Assembly: GCF_964253085.1 (NCBI RefSeq)
Contig: NZ_CAXUQH020000001.1
Location: forward strand, 558,001-622,000
Length of the DNA stretch: 64,000 nucleotides
Source of the DNA: Paenibacillus_E sp964253085
GTDB taxonomy: Bacteria > Bacillota > Bacilli > Paenibacillales > NBRC-103111
Reading direction: 5' to 3'
Below are positions 1 to 8,842 of this stretch, one piece after another (within the stretch, counting starts at the first letter, position 1; each line of letters opens with the position of its first letter). The notes beneath the pieces are model-generated. The model was not told the DNA's origin, searched no databases, and saw only the letters and a list, made by a program, of their open reading frames with translations. The translations under genes and the position numbers were made by a program.

Positions 1-932
1 TCTAACTGCTTATTGATTTCGGCTTCAAGCCTAGTCGCTTCATGCCTCACATCGTAGGTGAAAGGTTTTTCAGTCAATTGAATAGGAATGGAGAGTTGGA
101 TATCAAAAACGAACTTATTCTGCTCGAAGGTGACTTTAATGTCCCTTTTGACACGTAACGCATAGAAGCTGAGCGTGCCTGTTTCAAAGATGGAGTCGCC
201 TTGCTCTTCTGGAAGCTTGATGGTAAAGGATAGAGCACCACTTTTCTCCTTTTGAAGCATTTGAAGAAGTTGGTTTTCATTATTGTTGATGGTGTATGCA
301 TACTTTCCTTTTTTACTCAAAAGCATTGTGCCCGCTGCCACAACTTCCGTATCTTTGCGGAGGTTAGTTAAGTAGGGCGTAATTCCTTTCTCATACATTT
401 GCCGATGAAGCTCAAATAGTGTTGTGACTTGTACCAGGTTGCGCATATGAGCGGTATCCAATAGCTTGGCAATATGCAAGGACATTCTCCGTTTATCTGC
501 TGGCGCAAAGTTCATAATCTCCTCGACGGAGCCCTCAACCGCGATGACTCTGGCCGTTTCAGATGTTTTGGGGTCACGGAAGAAGACATCCAGCAGTTTA
601 AACCAGTCGTCATGGGCCAAGATGCGTTTGCTTATGAGCACATTTTGAATTTTACCTGCGCTAATAAGCGCCGAAGCACGCGAGTCTAATTTGTTTCGGC
701 TATCCCTCACGTTAATCGATGTTACTTTTATGACTTCATTTTTCTCCTTGGCTTCTTTGTTAAAGACGGGACTTGATGCATAAATGACGAGGTTATTATC
801 TTTATCTAAATCCATCCCGACCATGAGAACAAGCGTCACATTTTCTAAGGGCATCTGATCTTTACAACTAGATATCAAAATGAAAAGAGCGAAAAGCGGA
901 AATAAAATAAGGCTCGTTCGCATCGGCTTCAT
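1..932 (-). CDS. Ger(x)C family spore germination lipoprotein (3' end cut by window edge)
   Basis: This is the C subunit of a nutrient germinant receptor, a lipoprotein on the outer face of the inner spore membrane that works with the A and B subunits encoded just upstream. The N-terminus is a signal peptide ending in a lipobox (LILISSC-like, Cys at about residue 23), followed by the characteristic GerC N-terminal domain (VLMVGMDLDKDNN, later ISKRILAHDDW). About 310 codons are visible and the C-terminus lies outside the window. The start ATG overlaps the stop of the gerB gene in an ATGA motif, so the two are translationally coupled. The family call is secure; which germinant it serves cannot be told from the sequence. 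Confidence 0.9.
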   Translation of the reverse strand, partial: MKPMRTSLILFPLFALFILISSCKDQMPLENVTLVLMVGMDLDKDNNLVIYASSPVFNKEAKEKNEVIKVTSINVRDSRNKLDSRASALISAGKIQNVLISKRILAHDDWFKLLDVFFRDPKTSETARVIAVEGSVEEIMNFAPADKRRMSLHIAKLLDTAHMRNLVQVTTLFELHRQMYEKGITPYLTNLRKDTEVVAAGTMLLSKKGKYAYTINNNENQLLQMLQKEKSGALSFTIKLPEEQGDSIFETGTLSFYALRVKRDIKVTFEQNKFVFDIQLSIPIQLTEKPFTYDVRHEATRLEAEINKQL

Positions 933-2029
933 GGCGAGGCCCTCTTTAAGATTCGACGCATGCCTGCTAGAATGCCCCATAAGAGTGGCGGCATAATAAA
1001 AACGATCCCGATTCCGATATTTTGAACAAAATCTTTTAATCGCTCACTTTCATTCCAACCAGGCTTCAAAATCCATGTGACGCCAACCATAGCGGCAAGA
1101 ATAAGGAGGATATGTAGTCGGGGCTGCCCTTTGAACCCAAGCTGCTGTGTACAAATAACAGCAGCATACAGCAGTGGTATGAAAGTTCTTACGACAATGA
1201 GCAAGTAGGTGGAGAGGATTAGAATATCAAAACGTTCCAGAAAACGAAACTCAATGATTTTAAATAAAGAGATGACTGTATTATGGTATTGTGTTATTTC
1301 GTCTGGACTGAAATTGACAAAAGCAAGTAAGGTAAACAGCATGTAAACGAAGAAGGTAATCGAATTCGCAATAATAATGCCGAGAGAGGCAGAGCTTTTT
1401 TTTTCTAAGTACGGGTATAGAAAGAAGGCAATCTCAAACCCGATAAAAGCCAGAATGTTGGTTCTTACAGTTTGTAAGATAGGCGTCCAGCCATGTTTCA
1501 TGATGGGAAGCAGATGAATCCAGTGCGCATGTTTGAATAGATAGAGGGAAGTTAATAGTAAGCCGCTAGAAAGGAAAAGGAGAATTTCAGAATAGCGGCC
1601 AATAATTCGAAATCCACCCTTGGTGATCATATAAGCCGGAATAAGGAAAAGCAGCATGAGAATGGCAATATTCGTTTGCTGCATGACCCAATTCTGAACC
1701 AGCAGGGCCATACGACTATAAATTAAATAAATGAAGAGGAGGAAATAGCCGACAAACATAACCATTCCCAATTTTCCAACCCATTTTCCAAAGTAGTGAC
1801 TCAGTAAATCAATGATCGTACCATTGGGGTGCCTTCTCATGATCTGAATGATAATCAGGCTGATGGCCATAGAAGCGAGCCATCCGATGATTAAAACAAT
1901 CCATCCGTCTGTCCCGCAGCCTTTCGCAAGATCGCCCGGCAAAGGAATGAGGCCAATACCGAGTTGAACACTGTGAATGATCAAAATATATTGAAACAGC
2001 GTAATCTGATTGCCTTTGCCTGGATTCAT
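929..2029 (-). CDS. GerB family spore germination permease
   Basis: Integral membrane B subunit of a germinant receptor, related to the amino acid/polyamine/organocation transporters and thought to bind the germinant. The 366 residues contain about ten hydrophobic helices. The N-terminal stretch resembles the family opening (ITLFQYILIIHSVQLGIGLI), and a DGWI motif in helix 2 is typical. It overlaps gerA by 4 bp at its start and gerC by 4 bp at its end, so the three genes form one tightly coupled operon. Length is normal for the family. Expression in the forespore (sigma G) is expected from family knowledge; I did not find a convincing sigma G promoter. Confidence 0.93.
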   Translation of the reverse strand: MNPGKGNQITLFQYILIIHSVQLGIGLIPLPGDLAKGCGTDGWIVLIIGWLASMAISLIIIQIMRRHPNGTIIDLLSHYFGKWVGKLGMVMFVGYFLLFIYLIYSRMALLVQNWVMQQTNIAILMLLFLIPAYMITKGGFRIIGRYSEILLFLSSGLLLTSLYLFKHAHWIHLLPIMKHGWTPILQTVRTNILAFIGFEIAFFLYPYLEKKSSASLGIIIANSITFFVYMLFTLLAFVNFSPDEITQYHNTVISLFKIIEFRFLERFDILILSTYLLIVVRTFIPLLYAAVICTQQLGFKGQPRLHILLILAAMVGVTWILKPGWNESERLKDFVQNIGIGIVFIMPPLLWGILAGMRRILKRASP

Positions 2030-3597
2030 GAAGAATCCCCCCCTTCCTGTTTCATCTTGCCATATCGACGCTTTTGAAGAGACCGTACACTTTTGGGGCG
2101 GTGGACCATTTTTTTGAGCGGTAGGCGGATGAAAACATCTTTCCAGTCCGCCATTCGCAGCGGTGCAATAGGAGAACTATATGGCTCTCCGAGTGATTTT
2201 AAACTAATGATATGAGCTAGGATGACCATGGCGCCTGCCATCATCCCAATGATTCCATACATGGACGCGATCGTCATCATCGGAAAGCGAATTAAACGAA
2301 CGGAAGCCGCCATGTCATAATTCGGAAGGATGAACGAGGCAACCGCTGTAGAGGCGACGACAACGACCATGAGGTTGCTCACAATGCCCGCTTGTACCGC
2401 TGCTTGTCCGATGACAATTCCTCCTACAATCCCCACAGTTTGGCCCACGGGCGCAGGAAGACGAACGCCAGCCTCTCTCAGCATTTCGAGCATAATCTCC
2501 ATGATAAGCGCCTCTATAAAAGGAGGAAAGGGGACCGCTGATCGAAACTCGCCTATCGATAAAATCAAATCCAAAGGAATCAGTTCATGGTTAAATGACA
2601 CACAGGCAATATAGAAAGCGGGAAGAAATGCAGCGATGATACAGGCGAAGAAACGAAGCAGTCGAAAGAACGTAGCAACGGGCCAGCGCGTGCTGTAATC
2701 ATCAATACCTTGAAAGAAGGCGGCTAATCCTACAGGTGCTATCAACACGGAGGAAGATCGATCCACAACTACGCAGAATCTTCCTTGCAGCAGCTGAGAT
2801 GCAGCTGTGTCCGGACGTTCGGTTGTAATCATCTGTGGGAACAGGGAGAAGGGGTTATCTTCGATTAACTCCGCAAGCTCGCCTGTATTTAAGATGCAGT
2901 CGATCTGCAAGCTGGAGATGCGGCGCTCTAATTCCTGACGTATTTCCGGAAGAGCTACATCTTCTAAATATAAGATGGATACTTTGCTTTTGGTCCTGTT
3001 TCCGACATAGAATTCTTTAATCTTGAGCTCTCGGCTGGAGATGTATCGACGAATTAAGGCAATATTTTGACTACCTGTTTCAATAAAGCCTTGATGTGCG
3101 CCTTTAAGCGATGCTTCGACCTGAGAATCCGAAATGCCTCGTTGCGGCCAGCCTTGTGTTTCTAAAGAAAAGGCATGAGCTTGCCCATCGATGAAAAGAA
3201 TGCTGTATCCGCGCAAAATTGCATTTTCTACGGATTCCCAGTCAAGGAGGCTTTTGATTTCTCCTAAAGCGACAGACAATTCATCCCTGTCATCCGTAGT
3301 CGTGTGAAATATGAGTTCGTGGAGAACGTTATTATTGATGGAGTTTTTATCCACTAGCCCATCGAGATAGGCAAGAGCTGCTGGAACCCCGGATTGTTTA
3401 TATGTAAACGTGCGAACGATTAAATCTGGCGTATCACTGAAAATCGTAGCGAGTTGAGCGATATTCTGCGATAGGGCAGCGTTTATTTCGACAATTTCGG
3501 ATGTGGCTATTTCCTGTTGAGAGTTAGCATTTTTCTCGAGCATCCGATTTGCGGCTTTTAATATGCGGCGGAGCAGTTCCATGTTCAACCATCCCAT
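2026..3597 (-). CDS. GerA family spore germination protein
   Basis: A subunit of the germinant receptor, first gene of the operon. The 523 residues show a soluble N-terminal domain of about 290 residues (DLIVRTF, FIDGQAHAFSLE, RTKSKVSILYLEDVA) and then a C-terminal half with four to five membrane helices. That half includes the conserved PFPPFIEALIMEIMLEMLREAG and RLPAPVGQTVGIVGG regions. The chosen start is ATG at 3597. An in-frame ATG five codons later (MELLRRILK), preceded by a weak GGGATGG, is equally plausible. The upstream region is shared divergently with an acetyltransferase gene and contains a cre-like site. Confidence 0.92.
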   Translation of the reverse strand: MGWLNMELLRRILKAANRMLEKNANSQQEIATSEIVEINAALSQNIAQLATIFSDTPDLIVRTFTYKQSGVPAALAYLDGLVDKNSINNNVLHELIFHTTTDDRDELSVALGEIKSLLDWESVENAILRGYSILFIDGQAHAFSLETQGWPQRGISDSQVEASLKGAHQGFIETGSQNIALIRRYISSRELKIKEFYVGNRTKSKVSILYLEDVALPEIRQELERRISSLQIDCILNTGELAELIEDNPFSLFPQMITTERPDTAASQLLQGRFCVVVDRSSSVLIAPVGLAAFFQGIDDYSTRWPVATFFRLLRFFACIIAAFLPAFYIACVSFNHELIPLDLILSIGEFRSAVPFPPFIEALIMEIMLEMLREAGVRLPAPVGQTVGIVGGIVIGQAAVQAGIVSNLMVVVVASTAVASFILPNYDMAASVRLIRFPMMTIASMYGIIGMMAGAMVILAHIISLKSLGEPYSSPIAPLRMADWKDVFIRLPLKKMVHRPKSVRSLQKRRYGKMKQEGGDSS

Positions 3598-3733
3598 AAA
3601 TTCTCAATTTCACAGTTCTGTCTTTCATTGTTCCTTGGCATGTGTCATTTTATGCGTCTTAGAGGCTAGATCATAACGAATCGCAAGGAGGTAGAAAGAA
3701 CTAGAATAATCTGCAAAAATCGAGTGAATAAAA

Positions 3734-3749
3734 TTGAAAACGCTTGCAT
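3734..3749 (+). promoter_or_regulatory. CcpA cre-like operator
   Basis: The 16-mer TTGAAAACGCTTGCAT matches the cre consensus WTGNAANCGNWNNCWW at every defined position. It sits in the left arm of a longer inverted repeat, GAAAACGCTT-N6-AAGCGCTTTC (3736-3761). It lies about 140 bp upstream of the ger operon start and about 150 bp upstream of the acetyltransferase start, so its target is ambiguous. The rest of this 300-bp gap is AT-rich with no other feature I can support. Confidence 0.6.
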
Positions 3750-3899
3750 TTAAGCGCTTTCAAGAGATATTTCGAAAAAAACAAAGTTTTTTGTGAATTT
3801 CATCACATTTTCAGCAGGATTTCGTGTTTTTTTGTCGTATTTACTTCTTTACCAGAAAATTAATCTCAACAAATTAATATGGAATTGGGAGAGAACCGT

Positions 3900-4331
3900 A
3901 TGCATGTTCGTTCATTTCAGCTTGGTGATACCTCTTCGGTTAAAGAACTTCTAGAAGACGTTCTGTCGGAAACCTGCTATGAGGAGACGATTGAAGCCTT
4001 CGCTCGTCAGCTATCGTGGGACACGGAGCTCGTTTTAATCGCTCAAGAAGAAGAGCAAGTCGTAGGCATGATTATCGGCACGATTGATAATAACAATGGC
4101 TACTACTATAGGATCGCAGTCGCAACAGCATATCAACGTAAGGGTATTGGCAAAGCTTTGATCGAGGCAATGAAGCAGCGGTTTCTCGGGCGGAATGTTA
4201 AGAAAATTATGGTAACGGTAGATGTGCACAATGAAATGGTGCTGCCTGTGTATGAGTCTGCTGGTTACAGTTCAAATGACTTTTCCAGAGCTGCTCATCG
4301 GCTAAGTATTGTGAAAAAAGTAAGCGTGTAG
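3900..4331 (+). CDS. GNAT family N-acetyltransferase
   Basis: A 143-residue single-domain GNAT acyltransferase that would transfer an acetyl group from acetyl-CoA to an amine. The acetyl-CoA pyrophosphate loop is visible as Q79-RKGIG, preceded by the beta-4 strand YYYRIAVATAY and followed by an amphipathic helix. The C-terminal VYESAGY motif is the usual beta-6/helix segment. The substrate cannot be inferred. I chose the ATG at 3900 because GGGAGAG lies 6 nt before it; an upstream in-frame ATG at 3879 has no ribosome-binding site. The gene stands alone and is followed by a terminator. Confidence 0.88.
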   Translation: MHVRSFQLGDTSSVKELLEDVLSETCYEETIEAFARQLSWDTELVLIAQEEEQVVGMIIGTIDNNNGYYYRIAVATAYQRKGIGKALIEAMKQRFLGRNVKKIMVTVDVHNEMVLPVYESAGYSSNDFSRAAHRLSIVKKVSV

Positions 4332-4379
4332 TCTTTCACGGGTTACAGGTAGGGAAATCATAAGTTTGACTTATAGGGA

Positions 4380-4423
4380 GCATATCTGTGCCGCCATTGC
4401 AATTGGGGGTCAGATATGCTTTT
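4380..4423 (+). terminator. Intrinsic terminator after the acetyltransferase gene
   Basis: A 9-bp stem GCATATCTG/CAGATATGC with a 22-nt loop is followed directly by TTTT. A TATAAT box at 4428-4433 just beyond it could be the -10 element of the next operon. Confidence 0.65.
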
Positions 4424-4473
4424 CTAGTATAATAAGGTGACGTTTCGGCAGCAATTTACAGAGGAGCTTGAAC

Positions 4474-5028
4474 ATGGATAATTTCACGCCGTATGTGATA
4501 AAAAGCTTCAAACACGACGGGCATCTCCATCGCATGTGGTTGACCAACTGGCGGGTTCCTTCAAGTATGCTTCATGAAGAGCATCAGAAACAGGGCATGC
4601 TTGTGTTCATTAATAGTCAGACTAAGATTCAAGAAGCGGATGGCAAGGAGTGGGTTAGCCGCATTCCAGGGGTTTCTTTTTTTATTCCGAAAATGTGGTT
4701 CAATATCGTAGCGCTCATGGAGGAGACGGGGGTGCGCTATTACTGTAATGTCGCCTCTCCGTTATATGTGAATCAGCAAGTCTTAACGTATATCGATTAT
4801 GACTTGGATGTTATACGGTTGCCGGATCGAACGGTACATATTGTGGATCAAGATGAATACGAGCGTCATAAGATCGGCTATCATTACTCGTCCCTTGTCG
4901 AAACGAAGGTGAAGGAAGGGCTCGCAGCGCTGCTGGCGCTAGTGAATGAGGATAAGCCTCCTTTCCAGGATGACATGGTGAACTACTATTATGAGCAATG
5001 GGAAAAGTATAAGAGCGGAGGCGGATGA
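4474..5028 (+). CDS. DUF402 family protein (likely nucleoside tri/diphosphate phosphatase)
   Basis: A 184-residue soluble protein of the DUF402 family. Characterised Firmicute members hydrolyse nucleoside di- and triphosphates with divalent metal, so that is the expected activity; here it is inference by family. Visible hallmarks are the acidic Y-I-D-Y-D-L-D-V core (IDYDLDVIRLPD) and a following D-Q-D-E-Y-E-R segment, which carry the metal-binding acidic residues. Start: ATG at 4474, seven nt after GAGGAG; the TTG two codons upstream is too close to that site. It abuts the signal peptidase gene with no gap, so the two are probably cotranscribed. Confidence 0.8.
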   Translation: MDNFTPYVIKSFKHDGHLHRMWLTNWRVPSSMLHEEHQKQGMLVFINSQTKIQEADGKEWVSRIPGVSFFIPKMWFNIVALMEETGVRYYCNVASPLYVNQQVLTYIDYDLDVIRLPDRTVHIVDQDEYERHKIGYHYSSLVETKVKEGLAALLALVNEDKPPFQDDMVNYYYEQWEKYKSGGG

Positions 5029-5628
5029 ATGAGCTTCTTTGTAGGGCGTGAAGATTCGAATAGGAAAGTTACTGCGCAAGGAATTGTTCAAGAATCGAAA
5101 AGTTTCACGCACGAGCTGTGGGATTGGACGAAATCCATTCTAGTAGCTCTTCTTGTTGTTATCATTGTTCATCAATTCGGCTTCAATTTATCTACGGTGC
5201 GCGGTCACTCGATGGATCCGACGCTTCGGGAGGGTGAGTGGCTCTTCGTGAATAAAGCCATCACCTATTTGAAAGCACCAAGCCGAGGTGAAATCGTTAT
5301 TCTCCAGGAGCCTGAGAAGTTAGCGTTACCGCAGCACCCTTTGTTGGTCAAAAGGGTCATTGCAATCGCAGGTGATGAGGTGCAGGGCCGCGAAGGGGCT
5401 CTTTATGTGAACGGCGATAAAGTCACCGAGCCCTATGCAGATACGCCTATTGAGGATGGCGACTTCGGACCGACAGAAGTCGGACCCGGCCAGATCTTCG
5501 TAATGGGCGATAATCGCCATCTGGCAGCAAGTGCAGACAGCCGAATGTTCGGGGTCATACCGATCAGTCTCGTCCAAGGACGGGCTGAGTTCGTGTTATG
5601 GCCGCTCGATATGGCGGGGAAGCTGTAA
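5029..5628 (+). CDS. Type I signal peptidase
   Basis: Membrane-bound serine/lysine protease that removes signal peptides from secreted preproteins. The 199 residues have one N-terminal membrane helix (about 36-50) and an extracellular catalytic domain. The nucleophile is S61 in GHSMDPTL and the general base is K108 in LVKRVIA. Box E (MGDNR) follows near residue 160, but the usual SxDSR is AASADSR. Length and single-helix topology fit the Gram-positive SipS/SipT class. The ATG follows the TGA of the DUF402 gene immediately. Spore formers usually encode several paralogues, so no specific sip symbol is assigned. Confidence 0.95.
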   Translation: MSFFVGREDSNRKVTAQGIVQESKSFTHELWDWTKSILVALLVVIIVHQFGFNLSTVRGHSMDPTLREGEWLFVNKAITYLKAPSRGEIVILQEPEKLALPQHPLLVKRVIAIAGDEVQGREGALYVNGDKVTEPYADTPIEDGDFGPTEVGPGQIFVMGDNRHLAASADSRMFGVIPISLVQGRAEFVLWPLDMAGKL

Positions 5629-5728
5629 ATGCGTGTACCGGAAGTTCCGGCTGAATTCAATATTCGATGTCGAGTATGCTTCTTGGACTACTTCGTGATC
5701 AAAACTGGACTTGAGAGAGGTGAGCAGA

Positions 5729-6913
5729 TTGGCGGTTTCCCTTGCAGAGACAACAGACTGGCGCAAGCTACAACAAGAGATCGTGGAAGCCGCACCATCT
5801 CTTGGTATTGATAAGATCGGCTTCACCTCTGCGGAGCCGTTCCACGAACTGAAGGATATCCTTCTCCGCCACAGGGAGAAGGGCTTCGAATCCGGCTTCG
5901 AGGAGCCGGATATCGAGAAGCGGGTACACCCAGAGCTAAGCTTCGACGCGCCGCGGTCGATCATCTCGATCGCCGTCGCGTACCCGTCGAAGCTCCCGAA
6001 CCCGCCACGATCTGAGCCTGGGGCTTATCGGGGCATGATCTCGCGCTCCTCGTGGGGGAGCGACTACCACGACGTGCTTCGCGACCGGCTCGCGAAGCTG
6101 GAGGCCTTCATCGCCCAGCGCGTGCCGGAGGCGAGGCTGCAGAGCATGGTCGACACCGGTGCCCTGGTCGACCGGGCCGTCGCCGAGCGTGCCGGCATCG
6201 GCTGGAGCGGCAAAAACTGCGCCGTCATCACCCCCGAATGGGGATCGTGGGTGTATTTGGGCGAAATGATCACGAACATCCCATTCGCATCCGATATATC
6301 GATTATGGACCAATGCGGGGACTGCACAATTTGCATCGATGCCTGTCCAACAGGGGCGCTAGTCGGCCCAGGACAGCTCAATTCGAGCCGCTGCATCTCG
6401 TTCATCACACAGACCAAGGGGTATGTGGATGACGAATACAAACGTAAAATCGGCAACCGACTCTACGGCTGTGATACCTGCCAGGTCGTCTGTCCGAAGA
6501 ACAAGGGAATGAACTGGACGCATCATCCCGAGCTTACGCCTGACCCCGAGAAGGTCAAGCCGCTCCTAATTCCCTTGCTCACAATGTCGAACAAGGATTT
6601 TAAAGAGCAGTACGGGCGCATCGCGGCATCTTGGCGCGGCAAAAAACCGATCCAGCGCAACGCAATCATCGCGTTGGGCAATTTCAAGGACCGCACAGCG
6701 GTGCCGGTCCTGGGGGACCTGCTGCTGAGTGACCCTCGCCCGGAGATCCGGGCTACCGCAGCGTGGGCGCTAGGGCGTATCGGCGGCGAGGAAGCTTTCG
6801 CCGCTTTAAGTAAAGCCGCTGCGGCTGAGCAAGAGCCGCAGGTGAAGAAGGACATCGAGAAAGCCATAGCTGTACAGAACAGTCAAGCAGTGGCCGTACA
6901 AGAGGAGGAATAA
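5729..6913 (+). CDS. queG: Epoxyqueuosine reductase QueG
   Basis: Catalyses the last step of queuosine biosynthesis, reducing epoxyqueuosine in tRNA with cobalamin and two 4Fe-4S clusters. The N-terminal catalytic domain contains VDTGALVDRAVAERAG with the conserved Asp (about residue 142). The ferredoxin-like part has Cys at about 196, 199, 202 and 206 (CGDCTICIDACP) and at about 222, 248, 251 and 255 (GCDTCQVVCP). HEAT-like repeats form the C-terminus (DPRPEIRATAAWALGRIG). The start is probably TTG at 5729, five nt after AGAGAGGTGA. A middle segment (about 5930-6240) is far richer in G+C than the rest of the gene. ogt follows after 1 nt. Confidence 0.95.
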   Translation: MAVSLAETTDWRKLQQEIVEAAPSLGIDKIGFTSAEPFHELKDILLRHREKGFESGFEEPDIEKRVHPELSFDAPRSIISIAVAYPSKLPNPPRSEPGAYRGMISRSSWGSDYHDVLRDRLAKLEAFIAQRVPEARLQSMVDTGALVDRAVAERAGIGWSGKNCAVITPEWGSWVYLGEMITNIPFASDISIMDQCGDCTICIDACPTGALVGPGQLNSSRCISFITQTKGYVDDEYKRKIGNRLYGCDTCQVVCPKNKGMNWTHHPELTPDPEKVKPLLIPLLTMSNKDFKEQYGRIAASWRGKKPIQRNAIIALGNFKDRTAVPVLGDLLLSDPRPEIRATAAWALGRIGGEEAFAALSKAAAAEQEPQVKKDIEKAIAVQNSQAVAVQEEE

Positions 6914-6914
6914 G

Positions 6915-7451
6915 ATGAAACAGCCGCAGGAGACAGTCTTGCTCACCTATACCGAGATCGACTCTCCCATCGGTCCCCTCGTGCTAGTGGCATCGCCACA
7001 AGGCCTCTGCAAGGTCGAGTTCGGTACCTATGAGAAGAATCGAGAACAACGTGAGCAATGGGCAGGTCGATGGTATGGACAATATGAGTTTAACGAGAAT
7101 GCCGAGCAATTGGAGGCAACCACTCAGCAGTTAACGCAGTATTTTAAGAGAGAACGGGAGAGCTTTGAAGGGGAACTGGATTTGCAGGGGACGGATTTCC
7201 AGAAGCGTGTATGGCTGGCCTTGCAAACGATCCCTTATGGGGAGACAGCTTCCTATAAACATATAGCGGAAGCGATTGGCTCGCCTAAAGCGGTTAGAGC
7301 CGTAGGGGGAGCGAACAATCAAAATCCCATTCCTGTCATCATCCCTTGTCATCGGATCATTGGAGCAAACGGCGATCTTGTGGGGTATGGCGGGGGGCTT
7401 CCGACCAAAATGCACTTATTAGATTTGGAACAACGAACATTGCTCTCCTAG
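6915..7451 (+). CDS. ogt: Methylated-DNA--protein-cysteine methyltransferase
   Basis: Suicide repair enzyme that moves the methyl group from O6-methylguanine (and O4-methylthymine) to its own cysteine. The acceptor is C145 in the IPCHRIIG motif, preceded by the helix-turn-helix with the arginine finger (SPKAVRAVGGANNQNP) and followed by GYGGGLPTKMHLLDLE. The 178 residues match the Ogt/MGMT single-domain form without an Ada N-domain. It begins 1 nt after the queG stop, so translation is coupled. The N-terminal half contains the usual DSPIGPLVL strand. Confidence 0.95.
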   Translation: MKQPQETVLLTYTEIDSPIGPLVLVASPQGLCKVEFGTYEKNREQREQWAGRWYGQYEFNENAEQLEATTQQLTQYFKRERESFEGELDLQGTDFQKRVWLALQTIPYGETASYKHIAEAIGSPKAVRAVGGANNQNPIPVIIPCHRIIGANGDLVGYGGGLPTKMHLLDLEQRTLLS

Positions 7452-7485
7452 AAGTTCAACAACTACAACATGTGGAGTGAATCCT

Positions 7486-8517
7486 ATGAAATATGTGCAT
7501 TTGGATTCGGTGGAGTCTGGTCAATACCTGGGACGTACGATATATGCCAGCAATGGGGCTATTTTGCTTTCGGAGAATGTGCAGCTAACCGTATTTATGA
7601 TTAATACGCTGAATCGAATTGGCGTGACGATGATTTATATCAAAGACCCGAACCTAGAAGATGTGGAGATCCCAGAAATCCTGTCGGAAGAAACGAAGCG
7701 GCTTGTCATGACACAGATGGGGCAGACGTTCGCATCTATTCAGTCGGGGAAAGAGTTCAACTCGCGCAACGTCAGCATGTCCATCAATACGCTATTAGAT
7801 GAGATTATGAAAAATCGCGATGTCCTCGTACAGCTGAATGATATCCGGACGCAGGATAATCAAATGTACATCCATGCGATGAACGTGTGTATGATGTCTG
7901 TGCTCATCGGGATGAATATGGGGATGAATGCGACCCAATTGAAAGAATTGGCCATGGGGGCCTTGCTGCATGATATAGGGAAAGTGGAGCTGCTAACGGA
8001 CGATGCGTCGGACGATCCGAGGCGGCATCATACGTGGCGTGGGTTTGAGCTTTTGAAGAATAAGCGTGAGTTCAGTCTGCTCATTGCGCATGTCGCTTTC
8101 CAGCATCATGAGGCATTGAATGGGGAAGGTGTGCCTCGGGGGCTCATGAGCGAGGACATTCATATCTATGCCAAAATAACCGCCGTCGCCAACATGTACG
8201 ACAACCTGCTCTTTGATATGTCTGCAGGGCGCCGCAAGCTGCCGCATGAAGCATGCGAATATATGCTGGCACTGGCGGAGACGAAGCTGGACCGGGATGT
8301 GCTGATTCAATTTTTGAAAATTGTCTCGATCTATCCGACAGGTACTTCGGTTCGGTTGACCAATCGGGAGACTGGCGTTGTCGTGGGTCAGCACAGAGGA
8401 CTTCCGACCCGTCCGATTATTCGGATTGTGAAGCAGGATGCCACAGATAAATTGCTGGAGATCAAAGAGATCGATCTGGCCAAAGAAACGACTGTATTCA
8501 TTGAGCAAGTTCTTTAA
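7486..8517 (+). CDS. HD-GYP domain protein (probable cyclic-di-nucleotide phosphodiesterase)
   Basis: A 343-residue protein with an N-terminal region of about 120 residues of unknown type and a C-terminal HD-GYP domain, the class that degrades cyclic di-GMP. Metal ligands are visible: LLHDIGK (H162, D163), HVAFQHHE, and the GYP box in the altered form NGEGVPRG. The Tyr of GYP is replaced by Val, so full activity is likely but unproven. No receiver domain is present. Start: ATG at 7486, five nt after GGAGTGA; the GTG three codons upstream overlaps that site. The gene may continue the queG-ogt operon, with only a 34-bp gap. Confidence 0.88.
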   Translation: MKYVHLDSVESGQYLGRTIYASNGAILLSENVQLTVFMINTLNRIGVTMIYIKDPNLEDVEIPEILSEETKRLVMTQMGQTFASIQSGKEFNSRNVSMSINTLLDEIMKNRDVLVQLNDIRTQDNQMYIHAMNVCMMSVLIGMNMGMNATQLKELAMGALLHDIGKVELLTDDASDDPRRHHTWRGFELLKNKREFSLLIAHVAFQHHEALNGEGVPRGLMSEDIHIYAKITAVANMYDNLLFDMSAGRRKLPHEACEYMLALAETKLDRDVLIQFLKIVSIYPTGTSVRLTNRETGVVVGQHRGLPTRPIIRIVKQDATDKLLEIKEIDLAKETTVFIEQVL

Positions 8518-8595
8518 TTTGTAAACCGTGGAACAGTAATGATATGATAGAACAAGCATTCTATTCTAAATTTGTACAAGCAGGGGGCACTGGTT

Positions 8596-8817
8596 ATGTG
8601 GAGTTATTTAATTCCCATTCTCACATTGATTGTTGGTTTGGTTGGCGGTTTCTTTATTGGTGTATTCTATTTGAAGAGACAGCTGGAATCCATGCAAAAC
8701 AATCCTGAAATGCTGGCCAAAATGGCCAAGCAAATGGGCTACAACATGAATAAACAACAATTGAATAAAGCGCAGCAAATGATGAAAAACCAAAATTTTA
8801 ACCAAAAGCGGAAATAA
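8596..8817 (+). CDS. YneF-like small membrane protein (UPF0154)
   Basis: A 73-residue protein with one N-terminal membrane helix (about residues 2-22, ending GGFFIGVFYLKRQL) and a basic, Met- and Gln-rich cytoplasmic tail (MLAKMAKQMGYNMNKQQL). The layout and tail resemble YneF of Bacillus, whose function is unknown. The start ATG lies eight nt after AGGGGG; a possible TTG start 8 codons upstream has no ribosome-binding site. It lies just ahead of folE and may be cotranscribed with it. Confidence 0.75.
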   Translation: MWSYLIPILTLIVGLVGGFFIGVFYLKRQLESMQNNPEMLAKMAKQMGYNMNKQQLNKAQQMMKNQNFNQKRK

Positions 8818-8842
8818 GAAATAGGGTGGAGTGGTAGAGAAG

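Noticed and set aside
5936..6456. Open frames on both strands within queG
   Set aside because: Arg/Ala/Pro-rich translations typical of out-of-frame reading of GC-rich codons; queG itself is unmistakable.
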